Source: Paenibacillus donghaensis (lineage in GTDB: Bacteria > Bacillota > Bacilli > Paenibacillales > Paenibacillaceae). Taken from it: 64,000 nucleotides of DNA. This document shows positions 25,465 through 33,368 of this stretch, one piece after another (positions within the stretch are counted from its first letter, which is position 1; every line of letters starts with the position of its first letter). Location of the stretch: the NCBI RefSeq assembly GCF_002192415.1, contig NZ_CP021780.1, positions 5,022,001-5,086,000 on the forward strand. The letters run 5' to 3'. The position numbers and the translations under genes were made by a program. Below the pieces are notes generated by a model that saw only the letters and a list, made by a program, of their open reading frames with translations, ran no database searches and was not told where the DNA came from.

Positions 25465-25533
25465 CCTGCATTCCCGCGAAATTATAACGAGGATAGAGGA
25501 GAAACCTTGAAACGACGCGGTTTTTCCTCAATA
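25465..25533 (+). repeat. 69 bp inverted-repeat copy, left (partner 31347-31415)
   Basis: All 69 bases, from CCTGCATTCCCGCG to TTTTTCCTCAATA, are the exact reverse complement of 31347-31415. It contains AATTATAACGAGG, also found at the edge of the IS1634 remnant (30908), so it is probably the end of a related insertion sequence. Confidence 0.8.
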
Positions 25534-25550
25534 ATACTGCATTTATTCCC

Positions 25551-25914
25551 GTAAAGTATCTGGATGGTCTATGGGCCGGAACATGAAGGACGCCCTTGTA
25601 ATGGATGCATTTATGCAGGCTTACGGCAGGGAACGTCCGAAAGAAGGTCTTATCGTGGCAACTTTCAGACATTACTACGTTTACATGGAGCAATATCAAG
25701 TGTCAGTAGGAAAGGTAATCCATATGATAATGCCTTAATGGAATCATTTTATAGAACAATAAAAAGGAGCTCGTTCAGGATGCTCATTTCGAAACACCTG
25801 AGCAAGCTCAGCAAGAAATCTTTAAATATATTGAATTATATTACAATACCAAGAGAATGCATTCCTCTCTGGGGTATCTTTCCCCTGCCCAATTTAAGGA
25901 GTTGAATTCATAAA
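25551..25914 (+). pseudogene. IS3-family transposase (orfB) C-terminal fragment with frameshifts
   Basis: Fragments in different frames match the end of an IS150/IS3-type DDE transposase: RKVSGWSMGRNMKDALV, then FQTLLRLHGAISSVSRKGNPYDNA and MESFYRTIK, then (one base shifted) AHFETPEQAQQEIFKYIE and RMHSSLGYLSPAQFKEL to TAA at 25912. At least two frameshifts; the N-terminal half is absent. Confidence 0.85.
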
Positions 25915-25964
25915 ATTCACTTAACTTTGTGTCTAGTTTTTCTTTTCTTGACAATTCCAAATCT

Positions 25965-25996
25965 ATGACACCAATCAAAGCTTATGGTTGGTGTCA
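25965..25996 (+). terminator. hairpin with T-run
   Basis: The arms ATGACACCAA and TTGGTGTCAT are followed by TTTTT on the plus strand. It lies just after the IS3 fragment; its owner is unclear. Confidence 0.6.
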
Positions 25997-26416
25997 TTTT
26001 TTAGGTTTACCATCCTTCCTTGCCAAGAAATACCACAGGATAAGTCAGCACTCTTTCAAGTTGGGGCAAAGCTTGAACCCTTATCTGATTTCATTACAAA
26101 AGTAGCATTCGCTTTTTTATCCATACCTCATTTTCATGAGGAGCATATAGGGTTTACCAAGTTCCGCATGATACATAATTGCGAAAGCCTTAGGAGCCAC
26201 CTTTAAACCGGGAGTTCGCTATCCATTCGCATGGTTTTCCAGTCCGCCCTTGCTTGACTACTTACCCTTTTGGTCGAAGCGTTTCAGCCTATTTCGCTTC
26301 CTCCAGCGTAACGATTCCTACGGTGATTCACTTTACGTTCTCCATAGCTTTCTTACCCTAGCAGTTACCCCAGTTTTAGGCTACTCGGATTTCCACATTG
26401 TCTTGTGAGCTTTATA
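25997..26416. other. non-coding mobile-element debris
   Basis: GC-richer than its surroundings, without a supported gene. On the minus strand its composition and short motifs resemble group II intron RNA or IS flanks like those at 25050-25460, but I cannot place domains. Confidence 0.3.
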
Positions 26417-26623
26417 TCATGCGACTTCTTGTCGAACTTGGAAACCACGATCACTATGAAAAAGTGGTTTGACCTCTGGATATGTCTTGTGTGCTATATC
26501 AAAAGTTCTTAAAACAAGTTCATTGTTGTTGGAATGTCCAAGTACAACCGAAACAATACTTTTAGTCTTCGATTTCCTACACCATGGTCTCCGTAGTGCT
26601 TTTATTTTTTTATTTAGTTTCAT
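26417..26623 (-). pseudogene. IS3-family transposase fragment
   Basis: 68 codons, including VLGHSNNNELVLRTFDIA and YPEVKPLFHSDRGFQV. The latter is the conserved second-Asp segment (HSDRGxQY) of IS3 orfB. Both ends are truncated. It lies on the strand opposite to the 25551 fragment and differs in sequence, so it is a second element. Confidence 0.8.
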
Positions 26624-26647
26624 TTATTCTACTCCTCCTAGAAATTA

Positions 26648-27505
26648 TTAGTTTCTTGGATTAAGAATTACTTCAAGCACAGCTGCACGGTCCTTTTGTG
26701 CGTAACCACCAGTTGTAGCTTTTTCAAAAAGCTTTTTCATTTCCTCTAAGACTTCTGTTGGCATTCCTTTTGACTTTACAATATCAATTAATGTAGTTAA
26801 TCCACTTACATAGCTTTCAATAGAACCAACTATTTCATTGTAATCATGAGTAATCATCTTAGGCAATACATAAGCTGCAGAAGGTACCATCATATTTATA
26901 ATTGGTTCATATACTTCTGGTGCAAGTCCTAACTTTTGAGCCACAGCAGTAGAATATCCAACATTTATCATTGAAATCATAGATCCAACTAGCGCAACAG
27001 ACTCTATCTTTGTTGCGTCTCCAATTTCACCTACACGTTGTGCTCCTCCACTAAAGCTTGACAAAGTTTCCACCCAAAATTTTTCGTCCTCTGCATTACA
27101 TCCCACAACAAATGTGCCAGTTGCTGTACGTAATGCATTTGCATAAGCTTGCATACTCATTTCAGCAAATTGTCCACCATGCTGTGCAACAACCACTGCA
27201 ATTTCTATAATCTCATCTACTGTACTTGATGCAGCGCTGATAATTTTTTTGTTGTTTACAACTGCCAAAGTTTCTTCGTTCAAAAGTAAGTTTTTTACAG
27301 CTACACCATCAAGCAATACTATAATAGTTGCATCAGCTTCGCTTATTGCCTGTGCAGCTGTAAACACTGCTTTAGCACCTTTTTCCACAAGTGGTTTTGT
27401 TCTTTCAGGTGTTCTGTTATAAACAATAAGTTGGTGTCCTGCATTTATAATAGCCTCACCCATAGCACTTCCCATAAGCCCTGTTCCTAAAATCGCAATT
27501 TTCAT
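26648..27505 (-). CDS. NAD(P)-dependent oxidoreductase, beta-hydroxyacid dehydrogenase / imine reductase type
   Basis: 285 residues. The N-terminal Rossmann domain has GTGLMGSAMGEAI (7-19), VYNRTPERT and VVLLDG-like loops. The C-terminal all-helical domain (about 165-285) is typical of 6-phosphogluconate/3-hydroxyisobutyrate dehydrogenase relatives. The usual catalytic Lys segment (GxxGxGxxxKxxNN) is replaced by GEIGDATKIESVALVG, as in the group including imine reductases. It lies 135 bases from a TetR gene on the same strand. AT-rich third positions set this pair apart from the neighbouring sugar genes, suggesting transfer. Confidence 0.85.
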   Translation of the reverse strand: MKIAILGTGLMGSAMGEAIINAGHQLIVYNRTPERTKPLVEKGAKAVFTAAQAISEADATIIVLLDGVAVKNLLLNEETLAVVNNKKIISAASSTVDEIIEIAVVVAQHGGQFAEMSMQAYANALRTATGTFVVGCNAEDEKFWVETLSSFSGGAQRVGEIGDATKIESVALVGSMISMINVGYSTAVAQKLGLAPEVYEPIINMMVPSAAYVLPKMITHDYNEIVGSIESYVSGLTTLIDIVKSKGMPTEVLEEMKKLFEKATTGGYAQKDRAAVLEVILNPRN

Positions 27506-27640
27506 ATAATTAATTCTCCCACTATAAATATATTTTTTATTCTACTGAGTATAAGCCTTAGGCTCAAATGTAATTTATACATAGAGGTATTATCCTCTAT
27601 TTACAAAAGATTGTTGATATCTAATCTTTTTATAAAAATA

Positions 27641-28177
27641 TTATTTATTGACAGCTCCGTATAAGAAAAAGTTTTCAAATAACTCAGCAGCTCCTGCTGA
27701 TGCAATTCTACCTCTATTTTCGCCATCAATCATTCCACAAATTAGTGCAACAAAAATTTCACTTAGGGTAGAAACACTGATTTCAATTTTAAAAGTTCCT
27801 TGCTTTTGTCCCTTTAAAAAAAAGTTGTCCAGCGCCTTAAAATAAAATGACCAGTTCTCTATTCCATCATCACAGGTTGCTCCACACATAAAACGTAAAA
27901 ATTCCTTATTTTCATAATGAATCAGAATGATTTGTTTTAACCCTTCTCTATAATCTGTGATTTCAGAATCTAATACTAAGAGAATATTATCAATAACATC
28001 ATTAGCTTTCTTATTTAACATTACTTCAAGATTTCCTCTTGTTCCACAAAAGCGATGTAAGGTTGCCTTACTTATGCCAGAAGCTTCTGCTAATTCTTTA
28101 ATTGTACTTCTTGGGCTATTAACAATAGCAATAGCAAGCAGCTTTAGCAATTCATCTTCATTGTAACTTAATCCCAT
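27641..28177 (-). CDS. TetR-family transcriptional regulator
   Basis: 178 residues. The N-terminal helix-turn-helix is seen in STIKELAEASGISKATLHRFCGTRGNLEVMLNKK (about 19-52). The rest is an all-helical ligand-binding domain. AAAGGAGAA lies before the ATG. It likely represses itself and the downstream dehydrogenase gene. Ligand unknown. Confidence 0.88.
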   Translation of the reverse strand: MGLSYNEDELLKLLAIAIVNSPRSTIKELAEASGISKATLHRFCGTRGNLEVMLNKKANDVIDNILLVLDSEITDYREGLKQIILIHYENKEFLRFMCGATCDDGIENWSFYFKALDNFFLKGQKQGTFKIEISVSTLSEIFVALICGMIDGENRGRIASAGAAELFENFFLYGAVNK

Positions 28178-28381
28178 TTTGTATTCTCCTTTCTTTAATA
28201 GTATTCAATTCAAGATATTATATCTTTAGATGATACTATTTTGTCTCATCTAATAATAGGATACCGCATCAACTCACATGAGTCAATAATGTATCAAAGA
28301 TTGTTTTATTCATAAGAGTGGGTTTTGTCGGTTTAGTTGGCCGCACCCCTTATAAAGTATTTATATAATACATTTTTTGTG

Positions 28382-29829
28382 ATTGAGCATTTTGCATTAA
28401 TCTAAGCCCTTGGTACACAAAGAGATTTTGAGCATAAAAAAGGACTTCACCCCAACTTGGAGAAGTTTTTTGGTAACGACACCAAAACACTCAAGAGGAG
28501 GAAGTCCCCTTTGTATATTCTCCAAGAAAGTCTATTTTCCTTTGAGGAGCTTCAAAAAATCGAATCAAAAGAGCGATTGCCCATCTTTTTCAGCGCACTG
28601 GACCTGCGACCTTACGCGAGACAATTGAGAAATCCTTCACCCCGAGGAGCGGACGGGCACTGCCGTCAAGGCATTCTTCGCGCATTACTCGCGGCTCCCT
28701 TAGAGAACATCGATACGTTCACCGGCCTAGCGCGCAGACTGGAGTTTGACCTTCGTTTCCGTTACCAATGTGGACTTCGGCTGGACATCCCCGCCCCTTC
28801 AATTTCCACGTTAAGCCGGGTTTTTGCCGAGTTGACTCGCAAAAGCCTTGCCAAGCAGTTGTTTGAGGATCTTGTGGCTCAGTGCCAAGAAGCTGGAATC
28901 ATCGACGGCACTCATGTCGCCATCGACAGCGCAGCCATTCACGCCTACGAGAAAAAAGAACCCAAGCGAAAAAGCGAGCTCACTGGCCATGCCAACTGGG
29001 GTGCAAAGTTCGACACCTTCGGCAACAAAGTCAAGTGGTTTGGCTATAAGCTGCATCTGGCCGTCGATGCCAAGAGTGAACTTCCTATGGTGCTCCAGGT
29101 GACTCCTGCCCATGTGAACGACGGAGACGAAGGGCCTGCACTCATGACGATTGTCGCTGCAAAATCCAAAGTGAAATTCTTCATGCTGGATGCGGGCTAC
29201 GACCAAATGAAAAACTACGAGGCGGCCCGGAACGTCAAGGCGCAAGCCATTATTCCGCTGAATCCACGAAATGAAAAGGAACCGCCAGCGGGGATCACCC
29301 GCAAAGGCACGCCTTGTTGTTCGATGGGATTTCCTATGACGTATTGGGGACAGGAAAAGGTACATTTGAAATTTCGTTGTCCACATGCGACAGGTCAAGT
29401 GGATTGTCCTTTGGGTATGGTCACTTGTTCGTCGTCCAATTATGGAATGGTGGTTAAAATCAACAGTCAAACGGATCTCCGGCGTTACGCGTTGCCGCAT
29501 CGGGAAAGCCGAGGCTGGAAGGAACTTTACAATAAACGAACCAGTGTAGAACGCTGCAACTCTCGAATGAAGACCTATTTAACTGCAGACCAGCTTCACG
29601 TCTGGGGGATTCAAAAAGTGACAACACACCAATATTTGAATGCGATTGTGTTACTTGCCTCTGCACTTGCCATCGTCAAGCAACGAGTCCAAAACGCCGC
29701 TTGAAATTTCAAATTCATTGAAATTCTGCCCGTCTGTCCATTTATCGCTCCGCTCTCACAACACTGAGATTTCGCTGTGGCCTAACCATGGACTCTCAAT
29801 CGAAATATGAATTATGCAAAATGCTCGAT
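28382..29829 (+). mobile_element. complete IS5/IS1182-like insertion sequence
   Basis: The terminal inverted repeats share GAGCATTTTGCAT: left copy around 28385-28397, right copy (reverse strand) around 29814-29826. They enclose one intact transposase gene, total about 1.45 kb. The right end abuts a truncated hydrolase gene (29831-30000). Confidence 0.75.
28457..29704 (+). CDS. DDE transposase, IS4/IS5/IS1182 superfamily
   Basis: 415 residues. An N-terminal DUF772-like region (ILRALLAAPLENIDTFTGLA) precedes the DDE domain with HVAIDSAAIHAYEKKEP (first Asp), KVKFFMLDAGYDQMKNYEAA (second Asp) and the YKERTSVERCNSRMK-type segment with the catalytic Glu. No frameshift. GC content is higher than the DNA around it. 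Confidence 0.9.
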   Translation: MEKFFGNDTKTLKRRKSPLYILQESLFSFEELQKIESKERLPIFFSALDLRPYARQLRNPSPRGADGHCRQGILRALLAAPLENIDTFTGLARRLEFDLRFRYQCGLRLDIPAPSISTLSRVFAELTRKSLAKQLFEDLVAQCQEAGIIDGTHVAIDSAAIHAYEKKEPKRKSELTGHANWGAKFDTFGNKVKWFGYKLHLAVDAKSELPMVLQVTPAHVNDGDEGPALMTIVAAKSKVKFFMLDAGYDQMKNYEAARNVKAQAIIPLNPRNEKEPPAGITRKGTPCCSMGFPMTYWGQEKVHLKFRCPHATGQVDCPLGMVTCSSSNYGMVVKINSQTDLRRYALPHRESRGWKELYNKRTSVERCNSRMKTYLTADQLHVWGIQKVTTHQYLNAIVLLASALAIVKQRVQNAA

Positions 29830-29830
29830 T

Positions 29831-30000
29831 TTAAATAAAACTGTAAATTATTTTATGAGTTTTAAAGATTTCTTTATAGAAAACGTCCAATTTTTCAACA
29901 GCTTGTCCAACTGGTTCTGGCTTGTCGTATAAATTATAGTGACTTACATTCAAGAATGAATAAATCCTTTTTCTTTGACCGTATACAGGGGCAAACTGCG
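29831..30000 (-). pseudogene. C-terminal fragment, probably an alpha/beta hydrolase
   Basis: The minus-strand frame reads NVSHYNLYDKPEPVGQAVEK then LDVFYKEIF and ends at TAA 29831-29833 directly at the IS edge. 'H-x-(D/N)-LYDKP-x-x-V-x-x-AV-x-KL' is the usual ending of a group of alpha/beta hydrolases, with the catalytic His. The IS insertion cut off the last residues and the upstream part is missing. Family assignment is from memory of this motif. Confidence 0.5.
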
Positions 30001-30034
30001 GGTTTCACCCAACCCCAGCGTGTACCCCGGAGAT

Positions 30035-30508
30035 TCAATAAAATTCCCGACATATCAAGCTTGAATATATCCATACTGTCGATTTCGGCAAGGTTGTTCC
30101 CTTCGAGAAGCGGATGATGTTGTCGCCTTTCTTAAGATTGACTTTCGCCGTGGAGGCTCCCCAACGATTCGAGCCGGAATAGACGATGTTCAAATTTGCG
30201 CCGGAACTGCCGTTGACCGAAAAGAAATGGGAGGCATCCGCCGCATTGGGTGAGCCGTTGGCATTGCGCACGGACAGCGCATAAAATCCCGCCTCCGGCA
30301 CGTTTACTGTATACTGGGCATAATCATTGGCGTTCTTGATGTTTACGATCTTCATCCCGCCAGAAGCGATGCTTTCTCGCCAAACACCGGGAGAAGTTTC
30401 GCCACTCGGATCTTTCACCAGCAATTTGGTATGTGAATTAACGCTTGAATAAGTATAACTACCTAACACTATCCACCTATAATAGATTGTAAAATAAATT
30501 GAATTCAC
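30035..30508 (-). pseudogene. carbohydrate-binding module fragment of a secreted hydrolase
   Basis: The stretch KIVNIKNANDYAQYTVNVPE, GFYALSVRNANGSPNAADAS and WGASTAKVNLKKGDNIIRFS has the beta-sandwich pattern of CBM6/CBM35-like modules, including 'YTVNVPEAGFYALSVRNANG'. The apparent start lacks a binding site and a signal peptide, and the end is short, so it is a detached module of a lost larger enzyme. Relation to the alginate-lyase-like gene at 37.5 kb is unknown. Confidence 0.65.
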
Positions 30509-30667
30509 TTTTTAGTTCGCGTTACAATAAGAAAAATAGGTTGTGAAGCACACGCCGCTTTTAATGCTCCACCCATCCGTGTTTTTTTCAAGGAGGGGTT
30601 GTGTATTAAGGCAGCTTTTTTGCGGAGAAAATTAATATTCAGTTGAGCGTTCAAGGAGGAGCATGGG

Positions 30668-30905
30668 ATGCCGCGATTTAAGCAGCAGTACGAGGAATAG
30701 TTAGTTAGTAATCTGGAGAATGAGTGCAACCACAGGAGAAAGGAGTTACTCAGCAAAGGATTAGGCCATGGAACAGTTGAGTTCCTTCGCACGGTATGGT
30801 TCCCGGCAATCGGAAATTTGGATCATCTGTTTCCGGAGTGGGAGGTACGAGATTTCAATAACGGCTACCGTTATCTGGATTTGGCTTATATCCTAAATTC
30901 CCGGT
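30668..30905 (+). pseudogene. truncated Paenibacillus-type conserved protein (often labelled transcriptional regulator)
   Basis: ATG at 30668 after AAGGAGG. Codon 11 is TAG, after which the frame continues ENECNHRRKELLSKGLGHGT, VEFLRTVWFPAIGNLDHLFP, EWEVRDFNNGYRYLDLAY. This matches the start of a protein family I recall from Paenibacillus, usually labelled transcriptional regulator and resembling an endonuclease-like fold. It is cut at about 30903 by the IS1634-type fragment. Confidence 0.6.
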
Positions 30906-31262
30906 CAAATTATAACGAGGTAGGCGAAGGAACTCCCAGCGCATCGTAAAGTTCAATCTGGCGTTTAGTGATCTCACCGAATTGCAGCTCATGCCCCGGG
31001 CGTTCATAACACTCAATCACATCGAGTTCATCGAGCAGCCCCTGCATCGTATAGCGCTGGAATAGTTGTTTCTGCACATCCGAAATATTTCCCGGCAACT
31101 TGCGGTAGTAAACGGACAGATTGGACTGTTCGCCAAAGAGAAGGGCCAGATTCATTTGCGGAAGCGGATCGTGTTCTTTGTTCTTTCCGTATTTCACCTG
31201 TTTCAAGCCTTCCGATTAGCTGGATAGAGTGGTCGTATCGTAAGCCCAATATCCCGTTCTTC
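30906..31262 (-). pseudogene. IS1634-family (IS4 group) transposase fragment with internal deletion
   Basis: The frame begins WAYDTTTLSS, meets an in-frame TAA near 31217, and continues QVKYGKNKEHDPLPQMNLAL and YYRKLPGNISDV, the DDE core of IS1634 transposases. It then jumps to the C-terminal end QLFQRYTMQGLLDELDVIE, FGEITKRQIELYDALGVPSP. The middle of the transposase is missing. Confidence 0.8.
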
Positions 31263-31294
31263 TTGTTTTATAGATAGATAAGCGGCATATGATC

Positions 31295-31332
31295 TACCCA
31301 TTCCACGTTATAATTATAACGTGGAATGGGTA
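31295..31332. repeat. 38 bp perfect palindrome
   Basis: TACCCATTCCACGTTATAA is followed immediately by its exact reverse complement, with no loop. The centre (TTATAATTATAACG) resembles the AATTATAACG motif at the IS ends at 25480, 30908 and 31391, so it may be a head-to-head junction of two IS ends. Confidence 0.8.
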
Positions 31333-31346
31333 AAATTGGAAAATAG

Positions 31347-31415
31347 TATTGAGGAAAAACCGCGTCGTTTCAAGGTTTCTCCTCTATCCTCGTTATAATT
31401 TCGCGGGAATGCAGG
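31347..31415 (-). repeat. 69 bp inverted-repeat copy, right (partner 25465-25533)
   Basis: Exact reverse complement of 25465-25533. The two copies bracket 5.8 kb containing the IS3 fragments, the dehydrogenase/TetR pair, a complete IS and several gene stubs. Confidence 0.8.
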
Positions 31416-31605
31416 TGGTATGAGCGACTCAACCGACTGCAACCTCCTAAATTGAGATTTTTGTACCTCAGACCGTGCTTTTGCCACCGGCTTCCTACAG
31501 ATTTCACCTCGTGGTAGATACCCTTGCTCTTGGAACGGTAGGCGCTTGCCAGCACCCGTTCGGAACTTTCGCCCTAGAGATGATGCCCATGCTAAGCGTA
31601 CAAAA
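31416..31605 (-). mobile_element. probable group II intron debris
   Basis: GC-rich, non-coding. Its minus-strand sequence (around GCTCTTGGAACGGTAGGCGC and neighbours) resembles intron ribozyme domains rather than genes. No boundary could be fixed. Confidence 0.3.
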
Positions 31606-31640
31606 TGACAGCTTCCCGATGAATAATCGCGAAGCTGTCA
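31606..31640 (-). terminator. terminator of the methyl-accepting protein gene
   Basis: Perfect 10 bp arms TGACAGCTTC and GAAGCTGTCA, followed on the minus strand by ATTTTG. It lies 54 bases after the stop at 31694. Confidence 0.8.
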
Positions 31641-31693
31641 AAAGTTATTAAGGTGTCTTTTAAAACAACCTTAGTCTATGAAATCACGCAATC

Positions 31694-33154
31694 TTACTTA
31701 TTCCGTTCTTCAATTAATTCTTGCAACCTAATACTGGAATTGTTGATACTGCCAATAAATTTATAAATGGTATCAATGTTTTTTTCTTGCTCTTCTGTTG
31801 TGGCCAGCATTTCTTCTGTTGACGCAGCATGTTTTTGTGCGATACCGGAGATATTCTCAACTTGTTCTCGTACTAGAGAAAAAATCGAACTCACATGATC
31901 GGTCATATCCAACTCATTTGCAATGTATTGATCAATACGTTGAAAAGCAATCCTGATATTCTCAAAGCTTTCCAGTACTTGCAGGGTGATCAATTCGCCC
32001 TCTTTAACCGCAGTGTTTCCAGTATTCGCCTTTTCAACCACAAGCCGTGTTTTACTCTTGATATTATGAATAATTAAGTCGATTTGACTGACCGTATTGA
32101 GGCATTGTCGGGCCAGCTTTTGGACTTCATTAGCGACGACAGCAAATCCTGCTCCGGCTTCGCCCGCCCGCGCAGCTTCAATATTAGCGTTCAGGGCCAG
32201 CAGGTTAGTCTGATCCGAAATCTGTTTGATCGCCGACAAAAATGTATTTACATCATCCATGCTCTGGTTTAACTCTTCGACCGTATTTAATGAATCTTTT
32301 ACCGCCGAATTAATAATATTCATTTGTTGTCCCATTTGCTGAATCCTGTCCGAGCTTTGGAGAACCACTTGGCCGGTGTTTTCAGAAGTGTCCGCCATAC
32401 TTTGTGACAGTTGATTAATTTCGGACATTTTCACATCTGCTGTATGCATCATTTCATTGATATGTGTAATGCTATCCGATTGGTCAATAATCCCCCCCGC
32501 TACTTCTTGTATATTCGCCGTTATCGTATTACTAATATCTTTTAAAACTCCCATATCATTATTGCAATTAGCAATGTCCAGATTTAACGAGGTAGTGTTT
32601 TCGTGAATAACGCCTACCATGTTATTCACCGCTCCCAAAAGTTCTTTCGCTTCGGCTTCTTTACGTGTGGATAAATGAATTAAATCAGCACTTCGTTTAC
32701 AAACAAAATATAAAGCTACAATAGTAAGTTCAATAAAACCTATAGTCATAAAAAAGTTAACATCAAATTGCTGATGCCTAGAGTAATAAATTACGATATA
32801 AGCAATATTGTACAACCCTCCGAAGCCATATAACAAAATTCTATTTACATATAGGGAAATCACACATAGCACGACCATTATCAGCATGCCTGCAGCAGGA
32901 GTTTCAATATAAGGAATTGTACTGGTTAAAATAGCAATTACTAAAATGATTGTTGTCCGTAAGGCGGGTTTCTTTCTGTAAATAAACCAGGTGGCAAGCA
33001 GCAGTTCCAACAAAAGTGAGATAACCCCTTCAAAATAAACCTGATTGCTACCAAGAAAGAAGCTGCTTGCGAATGCGATCAAAGTGAGCCATAGAATACT
33101 TGCAATAATCTTGTTTACTTTTGCTGCATTGGTCTTCAAAAAACTATCATTCAT
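31694..33154 (-). CDS. methyl-accepting signalling protein with multi-TM sensor
   Basis: 486 residues. The N-terminal about 165 residues contain five or six TM helices with hardly any outer loop. The rest is a cytoplasmic methyl-accepting coiled coil whose hairpin tip [37 protein letters not shown] is the MCP signature (about 305-345). No HAMP domain is evident. Such membrane-embedded receptors sense the membrane or lipophilic ligands and signal to CheA, possibly outside chemotaxis. The gene stands alone with its own phased-repeat box J and terminator, so it seems to belong to the same regulon as the tiny peptides. Confidence 0.9.
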   Translation of the reverse strand: MNDSFLKTNAAKVNKIIASILWLTLIAFASSFFLGSNQVYFEGVISLLLELLLATWFIYRKKPALRTTIILVIAILTSTIPYIETPAAGMLIMVVLCVISLYVNRILLYGFGGLYNIAYIVIYYSRHQQFDVNFFMTIGFIELTIVALYFVCKRSADLIHLSTRKEAEAKELLGAVNNMVGVIHENTTSLNLDIANCNNDMGVLKDISNTITANIQEVAGGIIDQSDSITHINEMMHTADVKMSEINQLSQSMADTSENTGQVVLQSSDRIQQMGQQMNIINSAVKDSLNTVEELNQSMDDVNTFLSAIKQISDQTNLLALNANIEAARAGEAGAGFAVVANEVQKLARQCLNTVSQIDLIIHNIKSKTRLVVEKANTGNTAVKEGELITLQVLESFENIRIAFQRIDQYIANELDMTDHVSSIFSLVREQVENISGIAQKHAASTEEMLATTEEQEKNIDTIYKFIGSINNSSIRLQELIEERNK

Positions 33155-33211
33155 TCAAATTCCTCCAATTAAACTGTCTTTGGTTTACACATCTAGTAGT
33201 CATGCGATTTT

Positions 33212-33250
33212 ACTCTTTAATTGTTTAACAATTGTTTGAGAATTGTTAAA
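33212..33250 (-). promoter_or_regulatory. 11-bp phased direct repeats (box J)
   Basis: Minus strand: TTTAAC (33245-33250), TCAAAC (33234-33239), TTAAAC (33223-33228) and AAGAGT (33212-33217), 11 bp apart, 58-96 bases before the ATG of the methyl-accepting protein. Confidence 0.75.
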
Positions 33251-33257
33251 TAACAGC

Positions 33258-33285
33258 AAAAAAGTGCATGTTGGAAAACATGCAC
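33258..33285 (-). terminator. terminator of the peptide/radical SAM operon
   Basis: Perfect arms GTGCATGTT and AACATGCAC around a 4-base loop, followed on the minus strand by TTTTTT. It lies about 85 bases past the radical SAM stop, just before box J. Confidence 0.88.
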
Positions 33286-33368
33286 TACACTCTAAGCTTC
33301 AAATTGCTCAGATATAAATTTAGCCCCTCCTTAACTAATTGAATGTTTAAGATTATCTAATAGTCCAT

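Noticed and set aside
24985..25487. Plus-strand frames of 97 and 61 codons
   Set aside because: They lie across the group II intron remnant on the opposite strand and have low-complexity Pro/Ser/Arg-rich translations.
26417..26651. Small coding gene next to the dehydrogenase
   Set aside because: The translation contains the IS3 transposase segment HSDRGFQ and is truncated at both ends, so it is a mobile-element fragment.
30505..30792. Minus-strand frame of 95 codons
   Set aside because: It is the shadow of the plus-strand conserved-protein pseudogene at 30668-30905, whose translation is clearly protein-like.
25465..31415. CRISPR-like or phage integration structure suggested by repeats
   Set aside because: Only two inverted copies, no regularly spaced short repeats, no cas or integrase genes and no tRNA.
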